Shown: positions 7,511 to 15,730 of the stretch, piece by piece
How positions within the stretch are numbered: the first letter of the stretch is position 1
How the letters are laid out: every line of letters begins with the position of its first letter
Assembly: GCF_036227125.1 (NCBI RefSeq)
Contig: NZ_CP109435.1
Span: 2,170,001 to 2,234,000, forward strand
Length of the DNA stretch: 64,000 nucleotides
Direction of reading: 5' to 3'
DNA from: Streptomyces sp. NBC_01485
Lineage (GTDB): Bacteria; Actinomycetota; Actinomycetes; Streptomycetales; Streptomycetaceae
Translations under genes and position numbers: made by a program
The notes under the pieces: generated by a model
What the model saw: the letters and a program-made list of their open reading frames with translations, nothing else
Databases searched by the model: none
Told to the model about the DNA's origin: nothing

Positions 7511-9025
7511 TCAACCGCCCTGCTGCGACCGTGCCTTGAACGCCGCCTTGCGTGCTTCCTTCGCGATGCGCTTGTCCGGGTGCAGGCGTCCCATCGCCTC
7601 CAGGACGTCCGGGGTCGCCGGGTGGTCGACGCGCCAGGCCGCCGCGAAGAAACCGCTGTGCTGCTGGGCCAACCCCTCGACGAGCGCCTGCAGTTCCTCG
7701 GAGTTGCCCTCGGCGGCGAGCTGCGCGGCCAGGGTGTCGATGGTGAGCCAGAAGACCAGGTCCTCGGAGGGGGCGGGGATGTCCGTCGCGCCGAGTTCGC
7801 TCAGCCATACGCGGGCGAGGCCGCCGAGTTCGGCATCGTCGAGAACGGTGCGCACGGCGGGTTCGGCCTGCGCGCCGAGGAGGGACAGGGCCTGCTGGCA
7901 GCGCAGTCGGCGCAGCGGGGCGCCGGGGTCCGAGCCGCGGGCGGCGGCCAGCAACTCCTGTGCGGCGGCGAGGGGTTCACGGCGGGCGAGCCACTGCTCG
8001 GTCTCGGCGAGGGCGGCGCGCGGGCCGTAGCCGGCGCTGCCGTCGAAGAGGGCGTCGGCGCCCTTGTCGGCGAGGTCCCCGACGGCCGGGGCCGCGAAGC
8101 CGGACTCCAGCAGCCGGGCCCGCAGCCCGTACAGGCCGAGCGGGGTGAGGCGCACCATGCCGTAGCGGGAGACGTCGGCCTCGTCGACCGGGACGACGGG
8201 CTCCTCCGCCACTGCGCCCGTCCCCGCACCCGTCCCCTCGACCGCCGCTTCGCCCGGCCCCTCTTCCACGTCCCCTTCCGCATCCCCGTCCACGTCCAGG
8301 TCCCCCAACAGCGCCTCGTCGACGGGCTGGTAGACGACGAGGCCGATCGGGTCCAGCAGCCGGAACTGTTCGTCGAGCCGCATCATCGCGTCGGAGACCT
8401 GCTCCAGGACGTCGTTGGTGGGCTCGTCCATGTCGCCGGGGATGATCATCGAGGCGGCGAGCGCGGGGAGCGGGACGGGGGCGTCGCCGGGGCCGTCCTC
8501 GCTGGCGGTCAGCAGGTAGAGGTTGCCGAGCACACCGTCGAGGAACTCGGCCTCGGCCTCCGGATCCCAGTCCAGCTTGGAGAAGTCGACCGCGCCGCCC
8601 TCGTCCATGACGTCGATCAGCGCGTCGAGGTCGGGCACGGCCGCATCCGCGATCACGGACTCCAGGGCGCCGAGCCAGACGGCGAGGACGTCGTGCGGGG
8701 AGCCGCCGGTGAGCAGCGCCAGGTCCTCGCCGGTCGCGACGGTGTCGGCCTGCTCGTCGACGACCTCCACGAGCCCGGTGTCCATGGCGAGCCGCCACGC
8801 CTCGCTCGCCTCGGCCGCCGCGTCGTCCCCGGCCAGTCCGAGCGCCTCGGCGGCGGCCGCCAACTGCTCCTCTACGAGCTGGCCGCCGGGGTCGACCCGG
8901 GTGCCGGGACCGGCCCAGCGGGCCAGCAGGGCGGCCCGGGAGAGCAACGGCGTGGACAGGGCGTCGCGCGCCAGCTCCGCTTCGGGGTGCAGCCGCACCG
9001 GCGGCAGGGGGGAGCTGTCTGACAT
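7511..9025 (-). CDS. Conserved hypothetical protein, 504 aa, acidic
   Basis: I do not recognise a domain. The frame extends to 9214, but ATG at 9025 has a good ribosome site (GAGGAGAA, about 9 nt) and starts a sensible protein. It is rich in Ala, Leu, Glu and Asp. An acidic Gly/Glu/Asp-rich stretch at about residues 245-285 separates a helical N-terminal half from a C-terminal half containing YGMVRLTPLGLYGLRARL. The last 150 residues look like short alpha-helical repeats (DPGAPLRRLRCQQALSLLG) resembling HEAT-type solenoids, and the C-terminus is basic (RIAKEARKAAFKARSQ). No signal peptide or membrane segment is seen. It is divergent from the secreted nuclease gene, 357 bp apart. Confidence 0.8.
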   Translation of the reverse strand: MSDSSPLPPVRLHPEAELARDALSTPLLSRAALLARWAGPGTRVDPGGQLVEEQLAAAAEALGLAGDDAAAEASEAWRLAMDTGLVEVVDEQADTVATGEDLALLTGGSPHDVLAVWLGALESVIADAAVPDLDALIDVMDEGGAVDFSKLDWDPEAEAEFLDGVLGNLYLLTASEDGPGDAPVPLPALAASMIIPGDMDEPTNDVLEQVSDAMMRLDEQFRLLDPIGLVVYQPVDEALLGDLDVDGDAEGDVEEGPGEAAVEGTGAGTGAVAEEPVVPVDEADVSRYGMVRLTPLGLYGLRARLLESGFAAPAVGDLADKGADALFDGSAGYGPRAALAETEQWLARREPLAAAQELLAAARGSDPGAPLRRLRCQQALSLLGAQAEPAVRTVLDDAELGGLARVWLSELGATDIPAPSEDLVFWLTIDTLAAQLAAEGNSEELQALVEGLAQQHSGFFAAAWRVDHPATPDVLEAMGRLHPDKRIAKEARKAAFKARSQQGG

Positions 9026-9188
9026 CGGCTGGTTCTCCTCGGGCGCGGGGTGCCACCGGCCCGCCGGGGGCACGGGCACTGGGCCACTCAGCCTAGACGG
9101 ATATGGACCCATGCCGCCCGGTTCATCTACCCGTCGGGCTGCGTACATGGCTGAAACCTTGACAAGTGGCCTGACCAGGCAGGAGATT

Positions 9189-9241
9189 GACGCGCGTAGA
9201 AATCCACTGGACACCTGTTCACCGTATTTTCTACGCGCGTC
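9189..9241. repeat. Perfect 14-bp inverted repeat with 25-nt spacer
   Basis: GACGCGCGTAGAAA at 9189-9202 is mirrored by TTTCTACGCGCGTC at 9228-9241. It sits about 140 bp upstream of the nuclease gene with ATTTTC inside the right arm. It could be an operator pair, a cruciform or a terminator. Confidence 0.9.
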
Positions 9242-9288
9242 GCGCTCCGCCCCACCGGTCGCGGCCCCTCATCACCTGCCCGACCCTC

Positions 9289-9346
9289 GTTCCACCCTCG
9301 TCTCCACCCCTGATCTCCCCCCGTCTCCACCCTTGTTTCCACCCTG
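9289..9346 (+). repeat. Five 11-12-nt direct repeats (GTYTCCACCC type) in nuclease leader
   Basis: Units begin at 9289, 9300, 9312, 9323 and 9335: GTTCCACCCTC, GTCTCCACCCCT, GATCTCCCCCC, GTCTCCACCCTT and GTTTCCACCCTG. The spacing is about one helical turn, so each copy would face the same side of the DNA, as in phased regulator sites. Confidence 0.75.
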
Positions 9347-9382
9347 GTCCCGGCGCTCACGTACGTCCCCGGAGGGATTCCG

Positions 9383-11206
9383 TTGCCGAGCAAGAAGTCC
9401 GCGCGCCTCGCCGCGCTCACCGTCGCCGCCGTCTGTTCCGCGGCCTCCACCGTCGCCCTCACCGTGCCCGCGCAGGCGGACACCGTGGCCATTCACGACA
9501 TCCAGGGCACGACCCGGATATCGCCGTACGCCGGCAAGGCGGTCACGGGTGTGGCCGGAATCGTCACCGGCGTCCGCACCTACGGCTCGTCCAAGGGGTT
9601 CTGGATCCAGGATCCGAACCCGGACGCCGACCCGGCCACCAGTGAGGGCGTCTTCGTCTTCACCAGCTCCGCCCCGAAGGTCGCCGTCGGCGACTCCGTC
9701 ACGGTCACCGGCACGGTCTCGGAGTTCGTCCCGGGCGGCGCCTCGACGGGCAACCAGTCGATCACCGAGATCACCAAGCCGACGGTGACGGTCGTGTCGA
9801 GCGGCAACGCGGTTCCGGCCGCGACCGTCGTGAACGCGAAGTCGGTCCCGGGCGCGTACACGCCGGCCGGCGACACCGTCGCGAGCAACTCGATCAACGC
9901 GCTCACCCTGCGGCCCAAGAAGTACGCCCTGGACTACTACGAGTCCCTGGAGGGCATGAACGTCCGGGTCTCTGACGCGCGCGTGGTGACCGCCACCGAC
10001 CCGTACAGCGAGCTGTGGGTCACGGTGAAGCCGCACGAGAACACCAGCCGCCGCGGTGGCGCCCTGTACGGCTCGTACACCTCGCAGAACACCGGCCGGC
10101 TGCAGATCCAGTCGCTGGGCGCGACGGCGGACTTCCCCGTCGCGAACGTCGGCGACAAGCTCACCGGCGTCACGTCCGGCCCGCTGGACTACAACCAGTT
10201 CGGCGGCTACACGCTCGTCGCGAGCCAACTCGGCACGCTCAAGAGCGACGGGCTGAAGCGGGAGACGACGAAGAAGCAGAAGAAGGGCGAACTCGCGGTC
10301 GCGACGTACAACGTCGAGAACCTCGACCCGTCCGACCCCACGTTCGAGGAGCACGCCTCCGCGATCGTGCACAACCTGAAGTCGCCCGACATCGTGTCCC
10401 TGGAGGAGATCCAGGACGACAACGGCGCGACGAACGACGGCACGACCGCCGCCGACGTCACCGTGAACAAGCTGATCGACGCGATCGTGGCCGCGGGCGG
10501 CCCGACGTACGAGTGGCGCTCGATCGACCCGGTCAACAACACCGACGGCGGCGAGCCGGGCGGAAACATCCGTCAGGTGTTCCTGTTCAACCCCGAGCGG
10601 GTGTCCTTCACCGACCGTGCGGGCGGCGACGCGACCACCGCCGTCGGCGTCACCAAGGTGCACGGCAAGGCGCAGCTCACCGCCTCGCCCGGCCGGATCG
10701 ACCCGGCCAACACCGCCTGGAACTCCAGCCGCAAGCCGCTGGCCGGCGAGTTCGTCTTCCGTGGCCGCACGGTCTTCGTGATCGCCAACCACTTCAACTC
10801 CAAGGGCGGCGACCAGGGTCTGACCGCGCAGTACCAGCCGGTGGTGCGCAGCTCGGAGATCCAGCGCCACCAACAGGCGACGCTGGTCAACGCGTTCGTC
10901 AAGAACATCCTGGACGTGCAGAAGAACGCGGACGTCATCGCCCTGGGCGACATCAACGACTTCGAGTTCTCCGGCACCGCGCAGATCCTGGAGAGCGACG
11001 GCGCGCTGTGGTCGGCGATCAAGTCGCTGCCCAAGAACGAGCGTTACACCTACGACTACCAGGGCAACCAGCAGGTCCTGGACCAGATCCTGGTGAGCCC
11101 GTCGATCCGGTGCGGCGACTTCAAGTACGACAGCGTGCACATCAACTCGGAGTTCCACGACCAGATCAGCGACCACGACCCGCAGGTACTGCGCTTCGAG
11201 CCGTAG
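9383..11206 (+). CDS. Secreted endonuclease/exonuclease/phosphatase-family nuclease (ExeM/NucH-like)
   Basis: This is a 607-aa protein. TTG at 9383 is chosen because GGAGGG lies 7 nt upstream and the N-terminus is a Sec signal peptide (KKSARLAALTVAAVCSAAS, cleavage after AQA). Residues about 35-200 form an OB-fold-like DNA-binding domain (YAGKAVTGVAGIVTGV, FWIQDPNPD) of the type found in extracellular nucleases. Residues about 300-607 are an EEP catalytic domain with the expected motifs: ATYNVENL (metal Asn), SLEEIQD (catalytic Glu), IANHFNSKGG (His), LGDINDF (Asp-x-Asn) and SDHDPQVL (Asp-His). The likely role is degradation of external DNA/RNA for phosphate or nucleotides. The neighbouring PhoX and the repeat-rich leader make nutrient control plausible (inference). 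Confidence 0.88.
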   Translation: MPSKKSARLAALTVAAVCSAASTVALTVPAQADTVAIHDIQGTTRISPYAGKAVTGVAGIVTGVRTYGSSKGFWIQDPNPDADPATSEGVFVFTSSAPKVAVGDSVTVTGTVSEFVPGGASTGNQSITEITKPTVTVVSSGNAVPAATVVNAKSVPGAYTPAGDTVASNSINALTLRPKKYALDYYESLEGMNVRVSDARVVTATDPYSELWVTVKPHENTSRRGGALYGSYTSQNTGRLQIQSLGATADFPVANVGDKLTGVTSGPLDYNQFGGYTLVASQLGTLKSDGLKRETTKKQKKGELAVATYNVENLDPSDPTFEEHASAIVHNLKSPDIVSLEEIQDDNGATNDGTTAADVTVNKLIDAIVAAGGPTYEWRSIDPVNNTDGGEPGGNIRQVFLFNPERVSFTDRAGGDATTAVGVTKVHGKAQLTASPGRIDPANTAWNSSRKPLAGEFVFRGRTVFVIANHFNSKGGDQGLTAQYQPVVRSSEIQRHQQATLVNAFVKNILDVQKNADVIALGDINDFEFSGTAQILESDGALWSAIKSLPKNERYTYDYQGNQQVLDQILVSPSIRCGDFKYDSVHINSEFHDQISDHDPQVLRFEP

Positions 11207-11216
11207 CCGCCGTTGC

Positions 11217-11252
11217 AGCTGTAGCTGTAGCTGTAGCTGTAGCTGGAGCTGG
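11217..11252. repeat. GTAGCT hexanucleotide microsatellite
   Basis: AGCT is followed by four GTAGCT units and two GGAGCT-like units, located between the nuclease stop codon and the SRPBCC gene's 3' end. This is a simple-sequence repeat prone to slippage. Confidence 0.9.
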
Positions 11253-11259
11253 AGGTCTG

Positions 11260-11994
11260 TCAACTGTGCTGGCTGAACACTGCGTTCAGCCAGCCCTGCC
11301 AGGCGGTCTCGTTCGCCTTGGCGTCGGCGTCCGCGGCGAAGTCGTGGACGCTGACGCCGACCGGCGCGCCCCAGTGGTTGCGTCCGAAGATCCGCACGAG
11401 GGCGTCCTCAGTGCGCAGGCCGATGAAGTACGGGTCGAGGTAGTCGAGTACGGCATCGAAGTCCTGCGGGCCGCGCACCGCGACGCGGGTGCCGGTCGCC
11501 GTGTCGTCCGCCAGCCCCAGGGCCTGCCCGACCGCGGTGAGCGCGGTGGGCGTGACGGACGCCTCGCCTCCGTCGAGTTGGGCGAACGTGACGGGGCGGG
11601 GCGCGAAGTGCGTGAGGTACTCGCGCAGGGTGTGCAGGTAGAAGTCCGTGTGCTTGCTCGCCCCGTCGTACTGGTTGTCCCAGTCGTCGGTGAAGATCCC
11701 GCTGTGCACGTACCGCACCCAGGCGCGCCGGCCGCCGTCGCGCGACTCGATGACATGCTCGAGCTGGTTCAGGCTCTGGACGGAGAAGCCGACGTCCTCG
11801 CTGCGGATGGTGAGGTGGTGCGGCGGGTCCCAGGCGGTGACCGTCGACCCGAACGCCGCCTTGCCGCCCACCCGGGGCTCCGGTGCCTCCATCGGCCACA
11901 GGTATCCCCCGGTGCCGTTCGTGACCGCCTCCCACACCTCCTCCGGAGTGGCGTCGACCTCGAACTCGCGGGCGATCTCGAATTCCTTGGACAT
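11260..11994 (-). CDS. SRPBCC (AHSA1/START-like) protein
   Basis: This is a 244-aa protein starting at MSKEFEIAREFEVDATPEEVW. The ATG at 11994 has GAGGAG 8 nt upstream, so it is preferred over the in-frame 12009. The opening beta-strand and the TPEEVWEAVT helix are the hallmark of the AHSA1 SRPBCC fold, a hydrophobic ligand cavity. A second, shorter region after residue 130 looks like a further helix-grip segment. It follows an ArsR-type HTH gene by 29 bp on the same strand. ArsR plus SRPBCC pairs are frequent in actinobacteria, with the HTH protein likely controlling the pair. The ligand is unknown. No signal peptide, so cytoplasmic. Confidence 0.85.
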   Translation of the reverse strand: MSKEFEIAREFEVDATPEEVWEAVTNGTGGYLWPMEAPEPRVGGKAAFGSTVTAWDPPHHLTIRSEDVGFSVQSLNQLEHVIESRDGGRRAWVRYVHSGIFTDDWDNQYDGASKHTDFYLHTLREYLTHFAPRPVTFAQLDGGEASVTPTALTAVGQALGLADDTATGTRVAVRGPQDFDAVLDYLDPYFIGLRTEDALVRIFGRNHWGAPVGVSVHDFAADADAKANETAWQGWLNAVFSQHS

Positions 11995-12023
11995 GGCTGC
12001 GCTCCTCAACTGGGCAAGTGGTC

Positions 12024-12662
12024 TTACGACTCGGCGAGTTCGGGGTTCATGGGGCGTACGGGTTCTTCGGGGTCCTGCGGCTGCTTGAGCGTGGGGTGGA
12101 CGGCGATGACGATCCGGTGATCGCGGCCACCCTCGGCGTCGGGGGCGTCGTACTTGTGGATCAGAGCGCCGACCCCCGCCGTCAGCTCCTGGATGAACGC
12201 GGCCCGGTCCGCGGCCGAGGCGAAACGCACTTCGCCGTCCAGCGCGTACGTCGCCAGCCCCTTGCGGGCCTTCGCGGCACCGGTGATCAGCGAGCCGACG
12301 TCGCGCACCAGCCGAGCGCCGAGCGCGAGCAGCCAGCGCGCCGAGAGCTGGTCCCGGAAGCGGTCCGGATCAGGCTGCACGGCGGCGAGCGCGAGCGGTG
12401 AGATCACGTACGACGCGGCGGTCGCCCGCATCAGCCGCTCGGTGACATTCCCCTTACGGCGCTCGCCGGCCAGCTCCACCAGCCCGTGCCGCTCCAGCGC
12501 CTTGAGGTGGTAGTTCACCTTCTGCCGGGGCAGCCCGACCTTGCCGGCCAGCATCGCGGCCGATGCGGGTCCGGCCGCCAGCTCGGCGAGCAGCCTGGCC
12601 CGTATGGGGTCCAGCGAGACGGCTGCGGCCTCGGGGTCCTCGATCACGGTGACGTCCAACAT
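12024..12662 (-). CDS. ArsR-like winged-helix transcriptional regulator
   Basis: This is a 212-aa protein. The winged helix at about residues 17-85 (LDPIRARLLAELA, then GLPRQKVNYHLKALERHGLVEL) is typical of ArsR/HTH_20 regulators. The metal cysteines of classical ArsR sensors are absent. The C-terminal 120 residues are an extra domain without a motif I can name. It is first in a two-gene unit with the SRPBCC protein. ATG at 12662 is preceded by an A/T-rich stretch that may hold its promoter. Likely function: repressor of the pair (inference from context). Confidence 0.85.
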   Translation of the reverse strand: MLDVTVIEDPEAAAVSLDPIRARLLAELAAGPASAAMLAGKVGLPRQKVNYHLKALERHGLVELAGERRKGNVTERLMRATAASYVISPLALAAVQPDPDRFRDQLSARWLLALGARLVRDVGSLITGAAKARKGLATYALDGEVRFASAADRAAFIQELTAGVGALIHKYDAPDAEGGRDHRIVIAVHPTLKQPQDPEEPVRPMNPELAES

Positions 12663-12794
12663 GCAGCCACCGTCTCACCGAAAACTTTTTTTGTCCAGGG
12701 GAATCAAGTGTTCGGCGAGGGGGGACTACCGGGGAGGGGCTACCGGAGGGACAGGGCAGCGAGCAACGAGCGGGCTACCACCGCCCCACCGCGC

Positions 12795-13073
12795 TCAACA
12801 CCCGCTCCGCCGCTTCCCGAGCACCCACGCCACCACGAGCGCCACACCCACCGCCACGCCCGTCGCACCCGCGATCACGATCGGCCGCGGATGGCGCGCC
12901 GTGCTGCGCAGTTGCACGGTCATCGCGCCGGCGCGGTCCATGAGGTCGGCGGCGCGGGCCCCGGTGCGACCGCGCACGTCCGCCTTGGCAGCCAACTCCT
13001 CGACCGTGGCCCCCAGTTGGTGCCTGGTGTGCTCGATCTGCCGACGCAGATCCGCCACTGTCCTGTCCGTCAT
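12795..13073 (-). CDS. DUF3618 domain membrane protein
   Basis: This small protein of 92 aa begins MTDRTVADLRRQIEHTRHQL, the characteristic DUF3618 opening, followed by GATVEELAAKADV. A C-terminal hydrophobic helix (IVIAGATGVAVGVALVVAWVL) ends in a short basic tail, so it is a predicted tail-anchored inner membrane protein. ATG at 13073 is preferred over 13103 because the conserved domain starts there and AGGG lies upstream. The function is unknown; such proteins are often next to phage-holin-like or membrane stress proteins, which are not seen here. Confidence 0.85.
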   Translation of the reverse strand: MTDRTVADLRRQIEHTRHQLGATVEELAAKADVRGRTGARAADLMDRAGAMTVQLRSTARHPRPIVIAGATGVAVGVALVVAWVLGKRRSGC

Positions 13074-13216
13074 CGGTGCGCCCTTTCCCTGGCCCCCGTC
13101 CATCCGTCCGGAACACCCGGGTACCCCGGCGGACCTGCACTACCCGCACACCCCCAAGCACAACCCGTAAGCACTCCTTATCAATACCATGCACAAAAAT
13201 TAAGTGGAGCTTCTCG

Positions 13217-13243
13217 ATGACCGGGCCGACACTACCCCCATGA
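13217..13243 (+). CDS. Eight-codon leader ORF translationally coupled to dapA
   Basis: GGAG at 13206-13209 precedes ATG 13217 by 7 nt. The frame reads Met-Thr-Gly-Pro-Thr-Leu-Pro-Pro and stops at TGA 13241-13243, which overlaps the dapA ATG at 13240 as ATGA. dapA itself has no Shine-Dalgarno, so re-initiation from this mini-ORF is a sensible way to translate it. It is too short to prove by codon statistics. Confidence 0.45.
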   Translation: MTGPTLPP

Positions 13244-14172
13244 CGACAACCCCTCCCCCGCTCCCGCCCTCCCCCTTCGGACGCGCCCTCTGCGCGATGA
13301 TCACGCCCTTCACCGGCTCCGGCGGGCTCGATCTCGACGGTGCGCAGCGGCTCGCCGAGCGACTGGTGGCGGCCGGGTGCGACGGGCTGGTGCTGTCCGG
13401 TACGACGGGTGAGTCGCCGACCACCACGGACGCCGAGAAGGCGGAGCTGGTGGCGGCGGTACGGGAGGCGGTGGGCGGGCGGGCCTCGATCGTCACGGGC
13501 GTGGGCACCTTCGACACCCGGCACACCCTCGACCTCACCCGCGCCGCCGAGAAGGCCGGAGCGGACGGCGTCCTCGTCGTCAGCCCGTACTACAGCAGGC
13601 TCCCGCAGGACGCCCTGGAGGCACACTTCCGGGAGGTCGCGGACGCGTCCGGGCTGCCCGTCATGCTGTACGACATCCCCGGCCGCACCGGCACCCGCAT
13701 CGAGCCCGACACGTTGCTCCGACTCGCCGAGCACCCCCGGATCGTCGCCGTCAAGGACTGCTCCTACGACTTCCTCGGCACCCAAAAGGTGCTTTCCCGC
13801 ACCGAGTTGGCGTACTACGCGGGCTGCGACGAACACAACCTCGCGCTCTACGCCGTAGGCGCGGCGGGCTACGTCAGCACGGTCGCGAACGTGGTCCCGG
13901 CCCAACTCCGCGCCGTCCTGGACACATTCGACGCGGGCGAGACGACCGAAGCCGCCCGCCTCCAGCAACGGGCCACGGAACTGGTGGAGTTGATGATGGC
14001 CTCGGGCCTGCCCGGCACCGTCACCACCAAGGCCCTCCTGAGCGACCTGAACCTACCGTCCGGCCCGGTCCGAGCACCGCTACGCCCCGCCGACCGGACG
14101 ACGGCCGCCAACCTGCGCGCGGCCTACGAACGACTCGTCACACCCCCGCGCCCCCACGCTGCCGTACGGTGA
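13240..14172 (+). CDS. dapA: 4-hydroxy-tetrahydrodipicolinate synthase
   Basis: This 310-aa TIM-barrel enzyme condenses pyruvate with aspartate semialdehyde in the lysine/diaminopimelate pathway. Motifs are GTTGESPT (pyruvate site), YYSRLPQ, LYDIPGRTG (catalytic tyrosine region) and the Schiff-base lysine in IVAVKDCS. ATG at 13240 overlaps a short leader ORF; an upstream in-frame GTG at 13204 would add 12 residues but has no ribosome site. dapD lies 570 bp downstream on the opposite strand, so two enzymes of the same pathway are neighbours. Streptomyces often has more than one dapA-like gene, and close relatives in the family act on other substrates; the nearby dapD favours the lysine role. 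Confidence 0.85.
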   Translation: MTTTPPPLPPSPFGRALCAMITPFTGSGGLDLDGAQRLAERLVAAGCDGLVLSGTTGESPTTTDAEKAELVAAVREAVGGRASIVTGVGTFDTRHTLDLTRAAEKAGADGVLVVSPYYSRLPQDALEAHFREVADASGLPVMLYDIPGRTGTRIEPDTLLRLAEHPRIVAVKDCSYDFLGTQKVLSRTELAYYAGCDEHNLALYAVGAAGYVSTVANVVPAQLRAVLDTFDAGETTEAARLQQRATELVELMMASGLPGTVTTKALLSDLNLPSGPVRAPLRPADRTTAANLRAAYERLVTPPRPHAAVR

Positions 14173-14176
14173 ACGG

Positions 14177-14680
14177 ATGAGCCGACCGCTGCTCTACCTC
14201 GACGTCGACGGCCCCCTGAACCCCTACGCCGCCAAGCCCACGCAGCGGCCGGCGGGCTATACGACGATCAGGGCGGACGTGGGCCGTGAGCGACCGCTGC
14301 GAGTCTGGCTGCACCCCGGACACGGCGCAGCGCTGCTCCGCCTCCCTTACGACCTGTGCTGGGCCACGACGTGGATGGCCGAGGCCAACCGCTGGATCGC
14401 ACCCGTGGTGGGCCTGCCCGAACTCCCGTACGTCGACTTCGGCGCGGCGCTCTTCGCCCACCGCCCCGACGGCGTCCACTGGAAGACGGAAACGATCGTC
14501 ACCCACGCGGCGGGCCGCCCCTTCGTCTGGGTGGACGACGAACAGTCCCCCGCCGACACGGCATACGTCACCGCCCACCACCCCGCCCCGGCCCTCCTGC
14601 ACCACGTGAACCCACGCATCGGCCTGCGGGACGAGGACTTCACGGCACTGGCGGAGTTCGCGGCGACGCTGCCCGTATGA
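14177..14680 (+). CDS. HAD-superfamily-like hypothetical protein
   Basis: This is a 167-aa protein. The N-terminus LLYLDVDGPLNPY has the motif I pattern DxDG of haloacid-dehalogenase-like phosphatases. WATTWMAEAN could serve as motif II and FVWVDDEQS as the distal Asp-Asp motif IV. The usual motif III lysine is less clear (HWKTETIV). The length is short for a HAD enzyme, so it probably has no cap domain. ATG at 14177 follows the dapA stop by 4 nt, so the two are probably co-transcribed. No signal peptide. The substrate is unknown. Confidence 0.78.
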   Translation: MSRPLLYLDVDGPLNPYAAKPTQRPAGYTTIRADVGRERPLRVWLHPGHGAALLRLPYDLCWATTWMAEANRWIAPVVGLPELPYVDFGAALFAHRPDGVHWKTETIVTHAAGRPFVWVDDEQSPADTAYVTAHHPAPALLHHVNPRIGLRDEDFTALAEFAATLPV

Positions 14681-14727
14681 CGGAGCGCCCTTCCGCGGGC
14701 AGCGGGAGGGCGCTCCGTCATACGGGC
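14671..14727. terminator. Very long bidirectional terminator hairpin (20-bp perfect arms)
   Basis: Positions 14671-14690 and 14708-14727 are perfect inverted repeats of 20 bp with a 17-nt loop that can itself pair further (TCCGC/GCGGGA). The left arm contains the stop codon of the HAD-like gene (14678-14680). The convergent dapD ends at 14741, so it can serve both genes. Confidence 0.85.
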
Positions 14728-14740
14728 TGGGCGTTCGGTG

Positions 14741-15730
14741 TCAGTTGTGGCTGTGCAGGATCTCGTTCAGGCCGCCCCAGACCGCGTTGTTCGGGCGGGC
14801 CTCGACCGCGCCGGTGACCGAGTTGCGGCGGAAGAGGATGTTCGAGGCGCCGGAGAGTTCGCGGGCCTTGACGATCTGGCCGTCGGGCATGGTGATCCGG
14901 GTGCCCGCGGTGACGTAGAGGCCGGCCTCGACGACGCACTCGTCGCCCAGCGCGATGCCGACGCCCGCCTCGGCGCCGATGAGGCAGCGCTCGCCGATGG
15001 AGATGATCACGTTGCCGCCGCCGGACAGCGTGCCCATCGTGGACGCGCCGCCGCCGATGTCCGAGCCGTCGCCGACGATGACGCCCGCGGAGATGCGGCC
15101 CTCGACCATCGACGTGCCGAGCGTGCCCGCGTTGAAGTTGACGAAGCCCTCATGCATGACCGTGGTGCCCTCGGCGAGGTGCGCGCCGAGGCGGACCCGG
15201 TCGGCGTCGGCGATCCGGACGCCCTTCGGGGCGACGTAGTCCGTCATGCGCGGGAACTTGTCGATGGAGGTGACCTGGAGGTGCAGGCCCTCCGCGCGGG
15301 CGTTCAGGCGGACCTGCTCGACGGCGTCGACGGCGACCGGGCCGAGCGAGGTCCAGGCGACGTTGGCGAGGTGGCCGAACATGCCGTCCAGGCTCTGCCC
15401 ATGCGGCTTCACGAGCCGGTGCGAGAGCAGGTGCAGGCGCAGGTAGACGTCGTGCGCGTCGAGCGGCTTGTCGTCGAGCGAGGCGATGACCGTGCGGACC
15501 GCGACCACCTCGACGCCCCGCCGGGCGTCCGGACCGATCGCCTTCGCCGCGCCCTCGCCGAGCAGTTCCACGGCCTTCTCGGCGGACAGCCGCTCGGTGC
15601 CGGACGGGCCGGGCTCCGCGAGGAGCGCGGGCGCGGGGAACCAGGTGTCGAGAACGGTGCCGTCGGCGGCGATCGTGGCGAGGCCGGCGGCCGCGGCGCC
15701 GGTGGTGCGGGGGACAGTCGTGTCGGTCAT
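14741..15730 (-). CDS. dapD: 2,3,4,5-tetrahydropyridine-2,6-dicarboxylate N-succinyltransferase
   Basis: This is a 329-aa protein. The C-terminal two thirds carry hexapeptide-repeat sequence ([20 protein letters not shown], then [20 protein letters not shown]) forming a left-handed beta-helix. The N-terminal region ([23 protein letters not shown]) matches actinobacterial DapD. The enzyme succinylates tetrahydrodipicolinate in the route to diaminopimelate and lysine. ATG at 15730 follows a purine-poor leader. It is monocistronic and convergent with dapA/HAD. Cytoplasmic, acting as a trimer in known members. Confidence 0.9.
   Translation of the reverse strand: MTDTTVPRTTGAAAAGLATIAADGTVLDTWFPAPALLAEPGPSGTERLSAEKAVELLGEGAAKAIGPDARRGVEVVAVRTVIASLDDKPLDAHDVYLRLHLLSHRLVKPHGQSLDGMFGHLANVAWTSLGPVAVDAVEQVRLNARAEGLHLQVTSIDKFPRMTDYVAPKGVRIADADRVRLGAHLAEGTTVMHEGFVNFNAGTLGTSMVEGRISAGVIVGDGSDIGGGASTMGTLSGGGNVIISIGERCLIGAEAGVGIALGDECVVEAGLYVTAGTRITMPDGQIVKARELSGASNILFRRNSVTGAVEARPNNAVWGGLNEILHSHN

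Larger units (their letters stand above)
9026..9382. other. Divergent intergenic region with long inverted repeat and tandem leader repeats
   Basis: This gap between two divergent genes contains a perfect 14-bp inverted repeat (9189-9202 / 9228-9241) and a C/T-rich array of five 11-12-nt repeats (9289-9346) directly in front of the nuclease ribosome site. Both are listed separately. No small gene is seen. Confidence 0.7.

Noticed and set aside
9203..9228. PHO box between the arms of the inverted repeat (GGACACC, GTTCACC)
   Set aside because: The two half-sites are 9 nt apart, not 11, so it does not meet the PhoP spacing.
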